Below are positions 31,180 to 40,356 of a DNA stretch of 64,000 bases, piece after piece; the stretch's first letter is position 1, and each line of letters starts with the position of its first letter. This stretch comes from Rickettsia typhi (lineage in GTDB: Bacteria; Pseudomonadota; Alphaproteobacteria; WRAU01; Hepatincolaceae). Under the pieces are notes generated by a model. It was given only the letters and a program-made list of their open reading frames with translations. It made no database searches and had not been told where the DNA came from. The stretch is taken from positions 1-64,000 of the forward strand of contig CAMCZU010000002.1 of NCBI GenBank assembly GCA_945888065.1, given 5' to 3'. A program made the position numbers and the translations under genes.

Positions 31180-33835
31180 AAAAATCTGCTTAATAGATGG
31201 AAGTGGCTTTATTTTTAGAGCTTTTCACGCCTTACCACCTATGTATAGCACTACCAAAGTGCCTGTAAATGCAGTATATGGATTTGTAAAATCTTTAATG
31301 TCTGTGATTGAAAATAAATCATTTGATTACTTGGTTGTAGTATTTGATAATGATAAAAAAACTTTTAGAAATAATTTATACCCACAATATAAAGCTAATA
31401 GGCCACCACTCCCACCAGAAATAATACCTCAGTTTTCTTTAATACGTATGGCTACCAAAGCTCTTAATATTGCATCTGTAGAATTAGAAGGATTTGAAGC
31501 AGATGATTTAATTGCAACTTATACTCATATTGCTAAAAATAATAATTTTGAGGTAGAAATTATCTCATCTGACAAAGATTTAATGCAACTAATAGATGAT
31601 GCATCTAATATTTATATGTATGATGCAATTAAAAAAAAGAAAATTACCTCAACAGGGGTTTTAGAAAAATTTGGTGTATTGCCAAAAAATGTAATTGATG
31701 TTCAAGCAATTCTAGGTGATTCAACAGATAATATACCTGGAGTTAAAGGTATTGGAATTAAAGGAGCTAGCTTGCTTGTGTCTCAATTTGGGGATTTACA
31801 GAATATTTATAATAATTTAGACAAAATTGAATCTAAATCTATAAAACAAAAACTTATAGAACATAAAGAGATGGCTTTTTTATCTTTAAAACTTGTAAGT
31901 TTAGACACTGATGTAAAAATTAATTCTAACCTAGAAGATTTTAAATTAAAAGATCTCAATCCACAGCAATTTTATGATTTTTTACAAGAGGTATCTTTTA
32001 CCTCTATGGCAAATAAAATTGCTAATAAATATAAGTTATTGAATAATAATAATGAAGTTTCAATAGATGCTAAAGAGAACATAGATATACAAAATTTTAA
32101 AAATATTGAAAATCTTCATATTAATAACATTGATGAACTTAAAAATATAATAAATAAAATTCCATCATTTGGTTCTATTAGCTTTGCATTTAATCCACTT
32201 TTAAAAACAATATCATTTTTTTTTAATAATTCTTATAGTTATTACATAAATTATACTACAGAGAATATAGATTTACTAAGCGATGCAAATAACTTATTAC
32301 TAAAAGATATTTTGTATGCTTTTGAAAATATTTTTAACAATAGCTCTATCTCTAAAATTATGTATAATGTTAAAAATTTTTGCAAAATCTTAAAAGAACA
32401 CAATATGCAATATACTGCCTTTGAAGATATAATGCTAATGTGTTATTTATGCGATGGCCCTATTTTAGAACATAGTTTAGATAAAATATTAAAAGAAAAT
32501 TTTAATATTAGTGTAGAACAACTTAATGCTTATTACATTTATAATTTATATCAGATATATAATCAAAAGCTTATATTAAATAAAAGTAAATACTTATATG
32601 AAAATATAGATAAACCACTTGTAAATATTTTGTTATCAATGGAAACAAGCGGTATTTGTGTTGATAAAAATATTTTATATAATTTATCTTTAGATTTTGA
32701 CAAAAAAATTCAACAAATAGAACAACAAGTTTATCAATTATGTAATATAAATTTTAATTTATCTTCTCCTAAGCAAGTTGGAGAAATATTGTTTGAAAAA
32801 TTAAAATTTAATGGAAAAAAAAATAAAACTGGATCTTGGAAAACAGATAGTGAATCTTTAGAAGAACTATCTGTTGATGAAAATCACTTAGCAAATCAAA
32901 TATCTTCACTTATAATAGAACATCGTCAATTATCTAAATTAAAAAATACTTACACTGATAAATTACCTAATAATATTAACCCTTATACTAAAAGAATTCA
33001 TACTACATTTTTACAATGCTCTACATTAACAGGTAGATTGTCTTCTGTTGACCCTAATTTGCAAAATATACCAATTAAAACACTAGATGGTAAAAACATT
33101 AGAAAGGCTTTTATTGCTAAAAATGATTATCAAATTTTATCCCTTGATTATTCTCAAATTGAATTACGAGTTTTATCTGTAATTGCTAATGTTAAAAATT
33201 TAATTTTGGCTTTTAATCAAAATGAAGATATTCACAAAAAAACTGCTTCTGAAATTTTTCATATTAATATTAATAACGTAGACAATGAATTAAGAAGAAA
33301 AGCAAAAGCCATTAATTTTGGTATTATTTATGGACAAAGTGTTTTTGGATTAGCAAAACAATTAAACATTTCAAAGCAAGAGTCTAAAGAATATATTGAC
33401 AAATATTTTATGAATTATCCACAAATAAATGATTATATGAAAACAAGCATTGAGTTTGCACAAAAAAATCATTTTGTATTAACCGCTTTTAATAGAAAAT
33501 GTTTTATAGATAATATTAATTCAACTAATTTTAATGTTAGATCCTTTGCACAAAGATCTGCTATTAATGCCATTATTCAGGGAACAGCATCAGATATTAT
33601 GCGCTTAGCTTTAAGAGATATATATAATTTTATTAATAAAAATAATTTACAATGCAAAATGCTTTTACAAATTCACGATGAAGTATTACTTGAAGTAAAG
33701 CAAGACATTGCAAAAGACATAGCACCTGTTTTACAAAAATTAATGGAAAATGTATTAACTAATAATCCATTTAAACTTAATATTCCTTTACGTGTAAACT
33801 ATGATTTAGGGAAGAGTTGGTTTGATTCTCATTAA
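31172..33835 (+). CDS. polA: DNA polymerase I
   Basis: 5' nuclease domain 'EGFEADDLIATY', polymerase motifs 'LSLDYSQIELRVLSVIA', 'RRKAKAINFGIIYGQS', 'QIHDEVLLEV'. Confidence 0.98.
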   Translation: MNKKICLIDGSGFIFRAFHALPPMYSTTKVPVNAVYGFVKSLMSVIENKSFDYLVVVFDNDKKTFRNNLYPQYKANRPPLPPEIIPQFSLIRMATKALNIASVELEGFEADDLIATYTHIAKNNNFEVEIISSDKDLMQLIDDASNIYMYDAIKKKKITSTGVLEKFGVLPKNVIDVQAILGDSTDNIPGVKGIGIKGASLLVSQFGDLQNIYNNLDKIESKSIKQKLIEHKEMAFLSLKLVSLDTDVKINSNLEDFKLKDLNPQQFYDFLQEVSFTSMANKIANKYKLLNNNNEVSIDAKENIDIQNFKNIENLHINNIDELKNIINKIPSFGSISFAFNPLLKTISFFFNNSYSYYINYTTENIDLLSDANNLLLKDILYAFENIFNNSSISKIMYNVKNFCKILKEHNMQYTAFEDIMLMCYLCDGPILEHSLDKILKENFNISVEQLNAYYIYNLYQIYNQKLILNKSKYLYENIDKPLVNILLSMETSGICVDKNILYNLSLDFDKKIQQIEQQVYQLCNINFNLSSPKQVGEILFEKLKFNGKKNKTGSWKTDSESLEELSVDENHLANQISSLIIEHRQLSKLKNTYTDKLPNNINPYTKRIHTTFLQCSTLTGRLSSVDPNLQNIPIKTLDGKNIRKAFIAKNDYQILSLDYSQIELRVLSVIANVKNLILAFNQNEDIHKKTASEIFHININNVDNELRRKAKAINFGIIYGQSVFGLAKQLNISKQESKEYIDKYFMNYPQINDYMKTSIEFAQKNHFVLTAFNRKCFIDNINSTNFNVRSFAQRSAINAIIQGTASDIMRLALRDIYNFINKNNLQCKMLLQIHDEVLLEVKQDIAKDIAPVLQKLMENVLTNNPFKLNIPLRVNYDLGKSWFDSH

Positions 33836-33840
33836 ATCAA

Positions 33841-36237
33841 TTATTTGTCTCTTAAAATACCACCTAACTTAGATTCCACAATGGTTATAATATTTGATGA
33901 TAACATATTGATTTCATCATCAATTAAATTTTTATTATAAGGTTGAATTGCAACTTTAATAGCAATTGATTTTGTATTATCTGGGATTTTTTCTCCTATA
34001 TAAATATCAAAAATTTCTACCCCAACAATAAGTTTTTTATCTACTGAAGAAATTAACTTTATAATTTCGTGTGCTTTTATGGAGTGTTTAAAAATAAATG
34101 AAAAATCTCTATAAAGTGGCATAAAAGGAGATAAAGATAAAGGCTTTTTAGCATCTTTAAAATCAAGAGGAAGTCTGTTTAAAAATATTTCACAAACTAT
34201 AATTTCTTGTTTTATTCCTAATTCCTTTAATATTTGAGGATGTATCACACCAAATTGAGCAATAATATTATCTTTACCTAAACTTAAATATCCACTTTTA
34301 CCTAAGTGATAATAAGGCTTTAAGTTATCTTGAAACACTTCTAAGTTATTTGGATTTAAACCTAATGTTGTCAACATACTAAATAGATGTGATTTCATAT
34401 CCCACACACTATAAATTTTATCTTCTTCATACCAATGATTAGCAATTTGTTTACCACTTAAGAGCATACTAGCACTTAGCTCTTGATCTGCTGTATGAGA
34501 ATAAATATTTCCAACCTCAAAGATTTTAAAATTGTGATTTCCATTGCTAATGTTGTAATGAGCTACATTTAACAATGATGGTATTATTGAGCTTCTCATT
34601 ACACTTAAATCAATTGAAATTGGATTCATAATATTGAGATTATCTATATTCATATCAAATAAATTAGCTAAATTTTGCGAAATAAATGACATATTAATTG
34701 TTTCTACAAAACCTTGTTGTGCTAAAGTTTTTTTTGCTAAAAGCTCTGTATAATAATTTTTATTATACACACTACCATCTTGTTGATTAATTTCTTTAAT
34801 AATTGGAATATGTTTTAATGTATCTAAACCTATTATTCTTAAAATATCTGATACAATATCTGATTTATGTTTAATATAATTCCTAAAAGATGGAATTTTT
34901 ATTATTAAACCACCATCATTATTATTTATAATTTCAAAACCTAGCTTTTGTAGAGATTGTATTACTAAATTTTTATCAAGACTATAACCTATTATGTTAT
35001 CAATATAATCAAACTCAATGCTAATAGAATTTTTTTCAACTACATTATCTACATAGCTATATGAAGCTACACTTGAATTAAAATATGTATTAATTGCAAA
35101 AACTGCTTCTTGTAATGCTTCATTGCTAATGCTATCTATTTCTCTTTCAAATCTATATGAAGACTCAGAGTTAATACCAAGAGTTCTTTTAGCAAAGGAA
35201 ATTACATCTTGATTAAATACTCCTACTTCTAAAAAAATATTTTTAGTATTTTCATCGCATAAACTATCTAATCCTCCCTTAATTCCACCAATTGCACCAA
35301 TTTGATTGTTAAAACTTACAATAGGAATACTTGTATCTAATAAATATTCTTTTTCATCTAAGCATATAATTTTTTGCTTGTTTGTTGCATAATCAACACA
35401 TAACATAGATTTATCTATTATTTTATCTGCATCATAAATATGCATAGGTTGATTCATATCTATACACAAATAATTAACTAAATCTACCAATGGATTAATA
35501 CTATTTTGACCTATCATTTTTAATCTATTTAAAATTTTATTAGGCAATATAATACGATTATCTAAATTATGTATTTCAACTAAAGAAAACTTAGAACACA
35601 CTGCTGAATTAATTTTTAAACTAATAGTAGATGGAAAAGATAGCAAATCTTTGTGTGTTATATTATTACTAAGATTTTTTAATACTCCAACTCCTTTTGC
35701 TACTAAATCTTTAGCAATTCCCCTTACTCCTAGTAAGTCTCCTCTGTTTGGAGTTATTGAAACATCAAATAAAATATCATTCAAATTAAGTGCTACATCT
35801 GCACCTAAGCCAACCTGAGAGTTTTGTATTTCTATAATTTTTCCGTGTTCATCTGAAATCCCAAGCTCTTTTTCAGATAGCATCATACCACAACTATCAA
35901 CCCCTCTAATTTTAGCTTGTTTTAAAGTAATATCCAAGGCTTCTATGTAAACACCTACAGGAGCAAAAATCACATAGATTCCCTCTCTTGCATTTGGTGC
36001 ACCACATACTATTTGTAATTCACCTGCTTTAGTATCTACCATACAAACTTTTAATTTATCTGCATCAGGATGAGGGTTAGCACTTTTAATGTATCCAACT
36101 GAAAAATCTTTTAATTTAGATGTATAATCAATAATTTCTTCTACTTCTATGCCTAAATCTATTAAAGATTCTATTATATCTTGTGTGCTTTTATTATGTT
36201 CTAAATGTTCATTTAACCAAGATAGTGTAAACTTCAT
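33841..36237 (-). CDS. pheT: Phenylalanyl-tRNA synthetase beta subunit
   Basis: 'MKFTLSWLNEHLE', tRNA-binding 'HPDADKLKVCMVD', 'SITPNRGDLLGVRGIAKDL', C-terminal FDX-ACB domain. Confidence 0.98.
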   Translation of the reverse strand: MKFTLSWLNEHLEHNKSTQDIIESLIDLGIEVEEIIDYTSKLKDFSVGYIKSANPHPDADKLKVCMVDTKAGELQIVCGAPNAREGIYVIFAPVGVYIEALDITLKQAKIRGVDSCGMMLSEKELGISDEHGKIIEIQNSQVGLGADVALNLNDILFDVSITPNRGDLLGVRGIAKDLVAKGVGVLKNLSNNITHKDLLSFPSTISLKINSAVCSKFSLVEIHNLDNRIILPNKILNRLKMIGQNSINPLVDLVNYLCIDMNQPMHIYDADKIIDKSMLCVDYATNKQKIICLDEKEYLLDTSIPIVSFNNQIGAIGGIKGGLDSLCDENTKNIFLEVGVFNQDVISFAKRTLGINSESSYRFEREIDSISNEALQEAVFAINTYFNSSVASYSYVDNVVEKNSISIEFDYIDNIIGYSLDKNLVIQSLQKLGFEIINNNDGGLIIKIPSFRNYIKHKSDIVSDILRIIGLDTLKHIPIIKEINQQDGSVYNKNYYTELLAKKTLAQQGFVETINMSFISQNLANLFDMNIDNLNIMNPISIDLSVMRSSIIPSLLNVAHYNISNGNHNFKIFEVGNIYSHTADQELSASMLLSGKQIANHWYEEDKIYSVWDMKSHLFSMLTTLGLNPNNLEVFQDNLKPYYHLGKSGYLSLGKDNIIAQFGVIHPQILKELGIKQEIIVCEIFLNRLPLDFKDAKKPLSLSPFMPLYRDFSFIFKHSIKAHEIIKLISSVDKKLIVGVEIFDIYIGEKIPDNTKSIAIKVAIQPYNKNLIDDEINMLSSNIITIVESKLGGILRDK

Positions 36238-36243
36238 ATTTTT

Positions 36244-37359
36244 TTAACTCTTTTGATTGTTAACAAATTGATTTGTAGGAATTTTAGTAGCACTTAATCC
36301 ATAATGCTTTAACCATCTTATATCTCCTAAATAAAAACTTCTCAAGTCTCTAAAACCACCTTTTAACATTGTTAGCCTTTCCAGACCCATTCCAAAAGCA
36401 AAACCACTATATTTTTTTGAATCAATGCCGCAATTTTCTAATACCTGCACATTAATTATTCCACATCCTAATACTTCTAACCAATCTTTACCTTCTCCTA
36501 TGATTAGTTGATTATCTTTTTTATTGCATTGAATATCTACCTCAAAAGAAGGAGAAGTAAAGGGGAAATAACTAGACCTAAATCTTAAAGGTAATTTTTT
36601 AATTTCAAAATATTGCTCACAAAAAATATTTAAAATAGACTTTAAATAAGATATTGATACATTCTCTATTTTATCTATATAAAGTCCTTCTATTTGATGA
36701 AACATTGGAGAATGAGTAGAATCACTATCGCTTCTATAAGTTCTACCTGGAGCAATTATTTTAAGTGGATCATTTAAAACAAACTCTTTAGTTTTATTGC
36801 TAGTTAAACCCATCATTGTCCTAATTTGAACATTAGAAGTATGTGTTCTTAAAACTTTTTTTAAATTATTTGAATCTAACATATTTAGATAAAAAGTATC
36901 GTGCTCTTGGCGAGATGGATGAGATAAAGGAATATTTAAAGCAGTGAAATTATACCAATCTTCTTCAATATCATTAGCTTGATTAATTTTAAACCCCATA
37001 TTTGCAAAAATATTTACTATTTTTTCTTGAGAATATGTAAGCGGATGCAAAAGACCTTGTTCTATACTTATAGATGGTAATGATAAATCTAGTTTTTCTG
37101 ATAGCATTTTATTGTTAATTTCTTGCGTTTGCAACTTATGTTGCATTTGAAAAAAAATTTGCAAAAGATCTTCTTTGCTTTGATTTAAAAATTTACCCTT
37201 TTCTTTTTTTTCTTCAACACTTAGCTGAGACATATTAGACATAGCTTTTGAAAAAAATCCATTTTTAGAAAATAATTGTATATGAATATCTTCTAAAGAT
37301 TTTAAGCTTGTAGCTTGTAAGATTTTATCTTTATAAGATTGATAATCAAAATCTTTCAT
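36244..37359 (-). CDS. pheS: Phenylalanyl-tRNA synthetase alpha subunit
   Basis: 'HPLTYSQEKIVNIFANMGF', 'HPSRQEHDTFYL', 'FHQIEGLYID', 'GFAFGMGLERLTML'. Confidence 0.98.
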   Translation of the reverse strand: MKDFDYQSYKDKILQATSLKSLEDIHIQLFSKNGFFSKAMSNMSQLSVEEKKEKGKFLNQSKEDLLQIFFQMQHKLQTQEINNKMLSEKLDLSLPSISIEQGLLHPLTYSQEKIVNIFANMGFKINQANDIEEDWYNFTALNIPLSHPSRQEHDTFYLNMLDSNNLKKVLRTHTSNVQIRTMMGLTSNKTKEFVLNDPLKIIAPGRTYRSDSDSTHSPMFHQIEGLYIDKIENVSISYLKSILNIFCEQYFEIKKLPLRFRSSYFPFTSPSFEVDIQCNKKDNQLIIGEGKDWLEVLGCGIINVQVLENCGIDSKKYSGFAFGMGLERLTMLKGGFRDLRSFYLGDIRWLKHYGLSATKIPTNQFVNNQKS

Positions 37360-37399
37360 TTAAACACCTATAAGTTAGCAAGATAAAGATATAATAAAA

Positions 37400-37440
37400 C
37401 AAAAAAAGCTACAATCTGAAATATAGATTATAACTTTTTT
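37400..37440 (-). terminator. Hairpin with T-tract between rplT and pheS (terminator or attenuator)
   Basis: On the minus strand AGTTATAATCT-ATATTTC-AGATTGTAGCT-TTTTTT; 11-bp stem with two G-T wobbles. Confidence 0.7.
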
Positions 37441-37484
37441 GTCTTATGTTTTAAATATTCTGCAATTACTATAAGATTCTTTAA

Positions 37485-37898
37485 TTATTCTTGAGAATCT
37501 TTTTTAGAAACTCTTTTTTTTACCACTTTTACTTCATCAACAGTTGGAGTAGCTGTTTTAGCTTTTTCTACAAAACTTAAAAAAGATTGAGAATTATTAA
37601 CTGCCAATTCTGCTAAAATTTTTCTATTCACTTCTATATTAGATAATTTTAAACCATTAATAAACTTTGAATAAGTTAATCCGTGAGAACGAACCGCCGC
37701 ATTAATTCTTTGTATCCATAAAGATCTAAAATCTCTTTTACGATTTTTTCTGTCTCTATACATATATTGTAAAGCTTTTTCAACTTTACCTAATGCAACT
37801 CTGAATACATTTTTATTTCTACCTCTAAAACCTTTTGCAAGTTTTAGAACTTTTTTGTGTCTTTTATGAGATGTTACACCTCTTTTTACTCTAGCCAT
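37485..37898 (-). CDS. rplT: 50S ribosomal protein L20
   Basis: '[35 protein letters not shown]...[24 protein letters not shown]'. Confidence 0.99.
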   Translation of the reverse strand: MARVKRGVTSHKRHKKVLKLAKGFRGRNKNVFRVALGKVEKALQYMYRDRKNRKRDFRSLWIQRINAAVRSHGLTYSKFINGLKLSNIEVNRKILAELAVNNSQSFLSFVEKAKTATPTVDEVKVVKKRVSKKDSQE

Positions 37899-37907
37899 TT
37901 AATACTC

Positions 37908-38129
37908 CTATGCTCTTACAAATTTTTTAACTAATGACATATCACCATAAGAAAGTACTTTCATACCTCTGTTGCTTCTTTTCATAGTTTTTGTTCTTCT
38001 TCTTAAAAAATGCTGTTTGCAAGAAAATTTAGCTTTTATAAGACCACTAGCAGTAACTTTAAACCTTTTTTTAGCACTAGATTTGCTTTTTAACTTGGGC
38101 ATTTTGTTCTCCTTGTTTAAAAAATACAA
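37908..38129 (-). CDS. rpmI: 50S ribosomal protein L35
   Basis: 'MPKLKSKSSAKKRFKVTASGLIK'; true start is the internal Met of MPKLK. Confidence 0.97.
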   Translation of the reverse strand: MYFLNKENKMPKLKSKSSAKKRFKVTASGLIKAKFSCKQHFLRRRTKTMKRSNRGMKVLSYGDMSLVKKFVRA

Positions 38130-38187
38130 TTAATAAAATAAGTAAAATGAGATCGGCATGCCCTGCCTTATCATATTTACACAACAC

Positions 38188-38215
38188 ATTATACAATAAT
38201 ATCCATACAATGCAA
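38188..38215 (-). promoter_or_regulatory. Candidate sigma-70 promoter for rpmI-rplT(-pheST)
   Basis: Minus strand TTGCAT-N16-TATAAT upstream of rpmI. Confidence 0.6.
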
Positions 38216-38245
38216 TTAATTTAATTTATTTTTTTATTAGATGGC

Positions 38246-39547
38246 TTATTCTTCTTTAATAAATTTAGCATTTGGGAATACATCTGAAACCTTATTGTTA
38301 ATTTCATCTATACTATTATTTACTTTAGATATTTGCTGTGTATTTTGATTTATATGTGAATGTGGTATTGAATGTTGCAAACTTATATTTTCATCCATTT
38401 CATTCATTAATTTATCTACATCAAAAATATTATGAAGATGTAAAATTTTAAAAAATACTAAATTTAAATGTTGTAAATAATTTGAAGAATCTTTTAAATC
38501 CAACAATCCTCTTGATAAAACTTGCCAAATTAACACTAATAATTCACTGCTGGCTTTTGAATTAATTTCTAAAGATTTATTATATTCAAAATCAGATAGT
38601 TCTAAAATTGTAGATATGATGTTTTGCTTTAACATATGAATACACAAACAATTATGACAAATATTTAGTAATTCTTCAATTAAAAGCTGACCATCTAATC
38701 CATTATTATATTGTTTATATGCAATGCTAAAAACATCGTTAACATTATTGTTAATTAATGATAAAAATAAATTATATATATCTTCTGTAGATCCATTACC
38801 AACCATATTATGTATTTTAGAAATTTGTAAATTGTTATCACAAAATACTATAGCTTGATCTAACAAAGATAAGCTATCTCTTACAGAGCCATTACCACCT
38901 TTTGCCAATAAAAACAAAGATTCTTCATCAAATGTAATATTTTCTTTAATACAAATATTTTGTAAATGATCTTTTAACACAAGAGTGGGCACTCTATTCA
39001 AATAAAATTTTTGGCATCTTGATAATACTGTAATAGGAACTTTTTTAATTTCTGTAGTTGCAAAAATAAATTTTAAATGTTGTGGCGGTTCTTCTAAAGT
39101 TTTTAATAGTGCATTAAAAGCATTTTTAGATAACATATGAATCTCATCTATAATAAACACTTTATACCTTGCAGAAACAGGCTTATATCTTGAATTATCA
39201 ATTATTTCACGAACATCATCAATCCCTGTTTTTGAAGCAGCGTCCATTTCAATTACATCCATATGGCGATCATTTACAATTGCAATGCAATTATCACAAA
39301 CTCCACACGGATTTAAAGTCATTCCACCCATACCATCAACCCCTATACAATTAAGAGCTTTAGCAATAATTCTAGCAGTTGTTGTTTTACCAACCCCTCT
39401 TACTCCTGTTAACATAAAAGAATGAGATACTTTATTTAAGGTAAATGCATTTTGCAATGTTTTAACTAAAAAATCTTGACCTATTAAATCTTTAATAATT
39501 TGAGGTCTGTATTTGCGTGCTAAATTAACATACTGATTATCTAACAT
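38246..39547 (-). CDS. dnaX: DNA polymerase III subunit gamma/tau
   Basis: 'LARKYRPQIIKDLIGQDFLVKTL', 'LTGVRGVGKTTTARIIAKALNC', Zn-binding Cys cluster 'CGVCDNC', 'IDEIHMLSKNAFNALLKTLEEPP'. Confidence 0.97.
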   Translation of the reverse strand: MLDNQYVNLARKYRPQIIKDLIGQDFLVKTLQNAFTLNKVSHSFMLTGVRGVGKTTTARIIAKALNCIGVDGMGGMTLNPCGVCDNCIAIVNDRHMDVIEMDAASKTGIDDVREIIDNSRYKPVSARYKVFIIDEIHMLSKNAFNALLKTLEEPPQHLKFIFATTEIKKVPITVLSRCQKFYLNRVPTLVLKDHLQNICIKENITFDEESLFLLAKGGNGSVRDSLSLLDQAIVFCDNNLQISKIHNMVGNGSTEDIYNLFLSLINNNVNDVFSIAYKQYNNGLDGQLLIEELLNICHNCLCIHMLKQNIISTILELSDFEYNKSLEINSKASSELLVLIWQVLSRGLLDLKDSSNYLQHLNLVFFKILHLHNIFDVDKLMNEMDENISLQHSIPHSHINQNTQQISKVNNSIDEINNKVSDVFPNAKFIKEE

Positions 39548-39592
39548 TATCTTTTAGTAAATTTATTAATAGATTATTATTATAAATAAAAT

Positions 39593-39677
39593 AGGTAAGT
39601 TTGACCTACAATAAACATATTGATTGCTTCTTTTGGGATCTAGTCTGTTATATGTATATTAATACCCAAACTTACCT
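39593..39677 (-). ncRNA. ffs: Small bacterial signal recognition particle RNA
   Basis: Minus strand AGGTAAGTTTGG...ACAGACTAGATCCCAAAAGAAGCAATCAA...CAAACTTACCT: terminal stem plus an apical core aligning with E. coli 4.5S ACCAGGTCAGGTCCGGAAGGAAGCAGCCAA. Confidence 0.78.
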
Positions 39678-39683
39678 AATTTG

Positions 39684-39713
39684 ATTGTAGCACAATTGTA
39701 AGAATTAAGGCAA
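39684..39713 (-). promoter_or_regulatory. Candidate promoter for SRP RNA
   Basis: Minus strand TTGCCT-N18-TACAAT ending 6 bp before the RNA stem. Confidence 0.5.
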
Positions 39714-39716
39714 TAA

Positions 39717-40283
39717 TTAATTTTTACTATCATTTGTTGCATTGGTTTTAAGCACAAGTGGAGAAAAAATTACAATTGCATTATTACCTTCTAATTTTGG
39801 TGCTATATCTAATTTAGCACCTGCTTCTTTGCCTAAATCATCGTAAAAACGATACAAAAGTTCAATTCCCTTTTGAGAATAAGCAATTTCCCTACCTCTA
39901 AATTTAACACCTATTTTAACTTTGCATTCATTTTGTAAAAAAGTTCTTAATTGTTTTAACTTAACCTGATAATCGTGCTCTCCTATACCTAAATGAATAT
40001 ATAATTCTTTTAAAAGAACTATCTTTTGTTTCTTTTTTGTTTCTTGCTTTCTTTTTTGTTGTTGATATTTATATTTGCCATAATCTAAAATTTTACATAC
40101 TGGAGGTTTTGCTTCTGGATTAATTTCAACTAAATCTAAATTATTGTTTGAAGCCATTTTAAGCGCATCAAAAATGCTATAAATTCCTAACATTTCGCCG
40201 TTTTCATCTATTAATCTTATTTCTTTTACTCTTATTTCATCATTAATTCTAAGAGTATCCTTATGGACTTTGCTATCTAACAA
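39717..40283 (-). CDS. infC: Translation initiation factor IF-3
   Basis: 'RINDEIRVKEIRLIDENGEMLGI', 'PPVCKILDYGKYKYQQQKR', 'VKFRGREIAYSQKG'. Confidence 0.97.
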   Translation of the reverse strand: MLDSKVHKDTLRINDEIRVKEIRLIDENGEMLGIYSIFDALKMASNNNLDLVEINPEAKPPVCKILDYGKYKYQQQKRKQETKKKQKIVLLKELYIHLGIGEHDYQVKLKQLRTFLQNECKVKIGVKFRGREIAYSQKGIELLYRFYDDLGKEAGAKLDIAPKLEGNNAIVIFSPLVLKTNATNDSKN

Positions 40284-40356
40284 TAAATATCTCCTTTTGA
40301 TATGTTAATTGATAATTATAATAAATTAAATTATAGCTATTTAAAATTTTTTTCAA

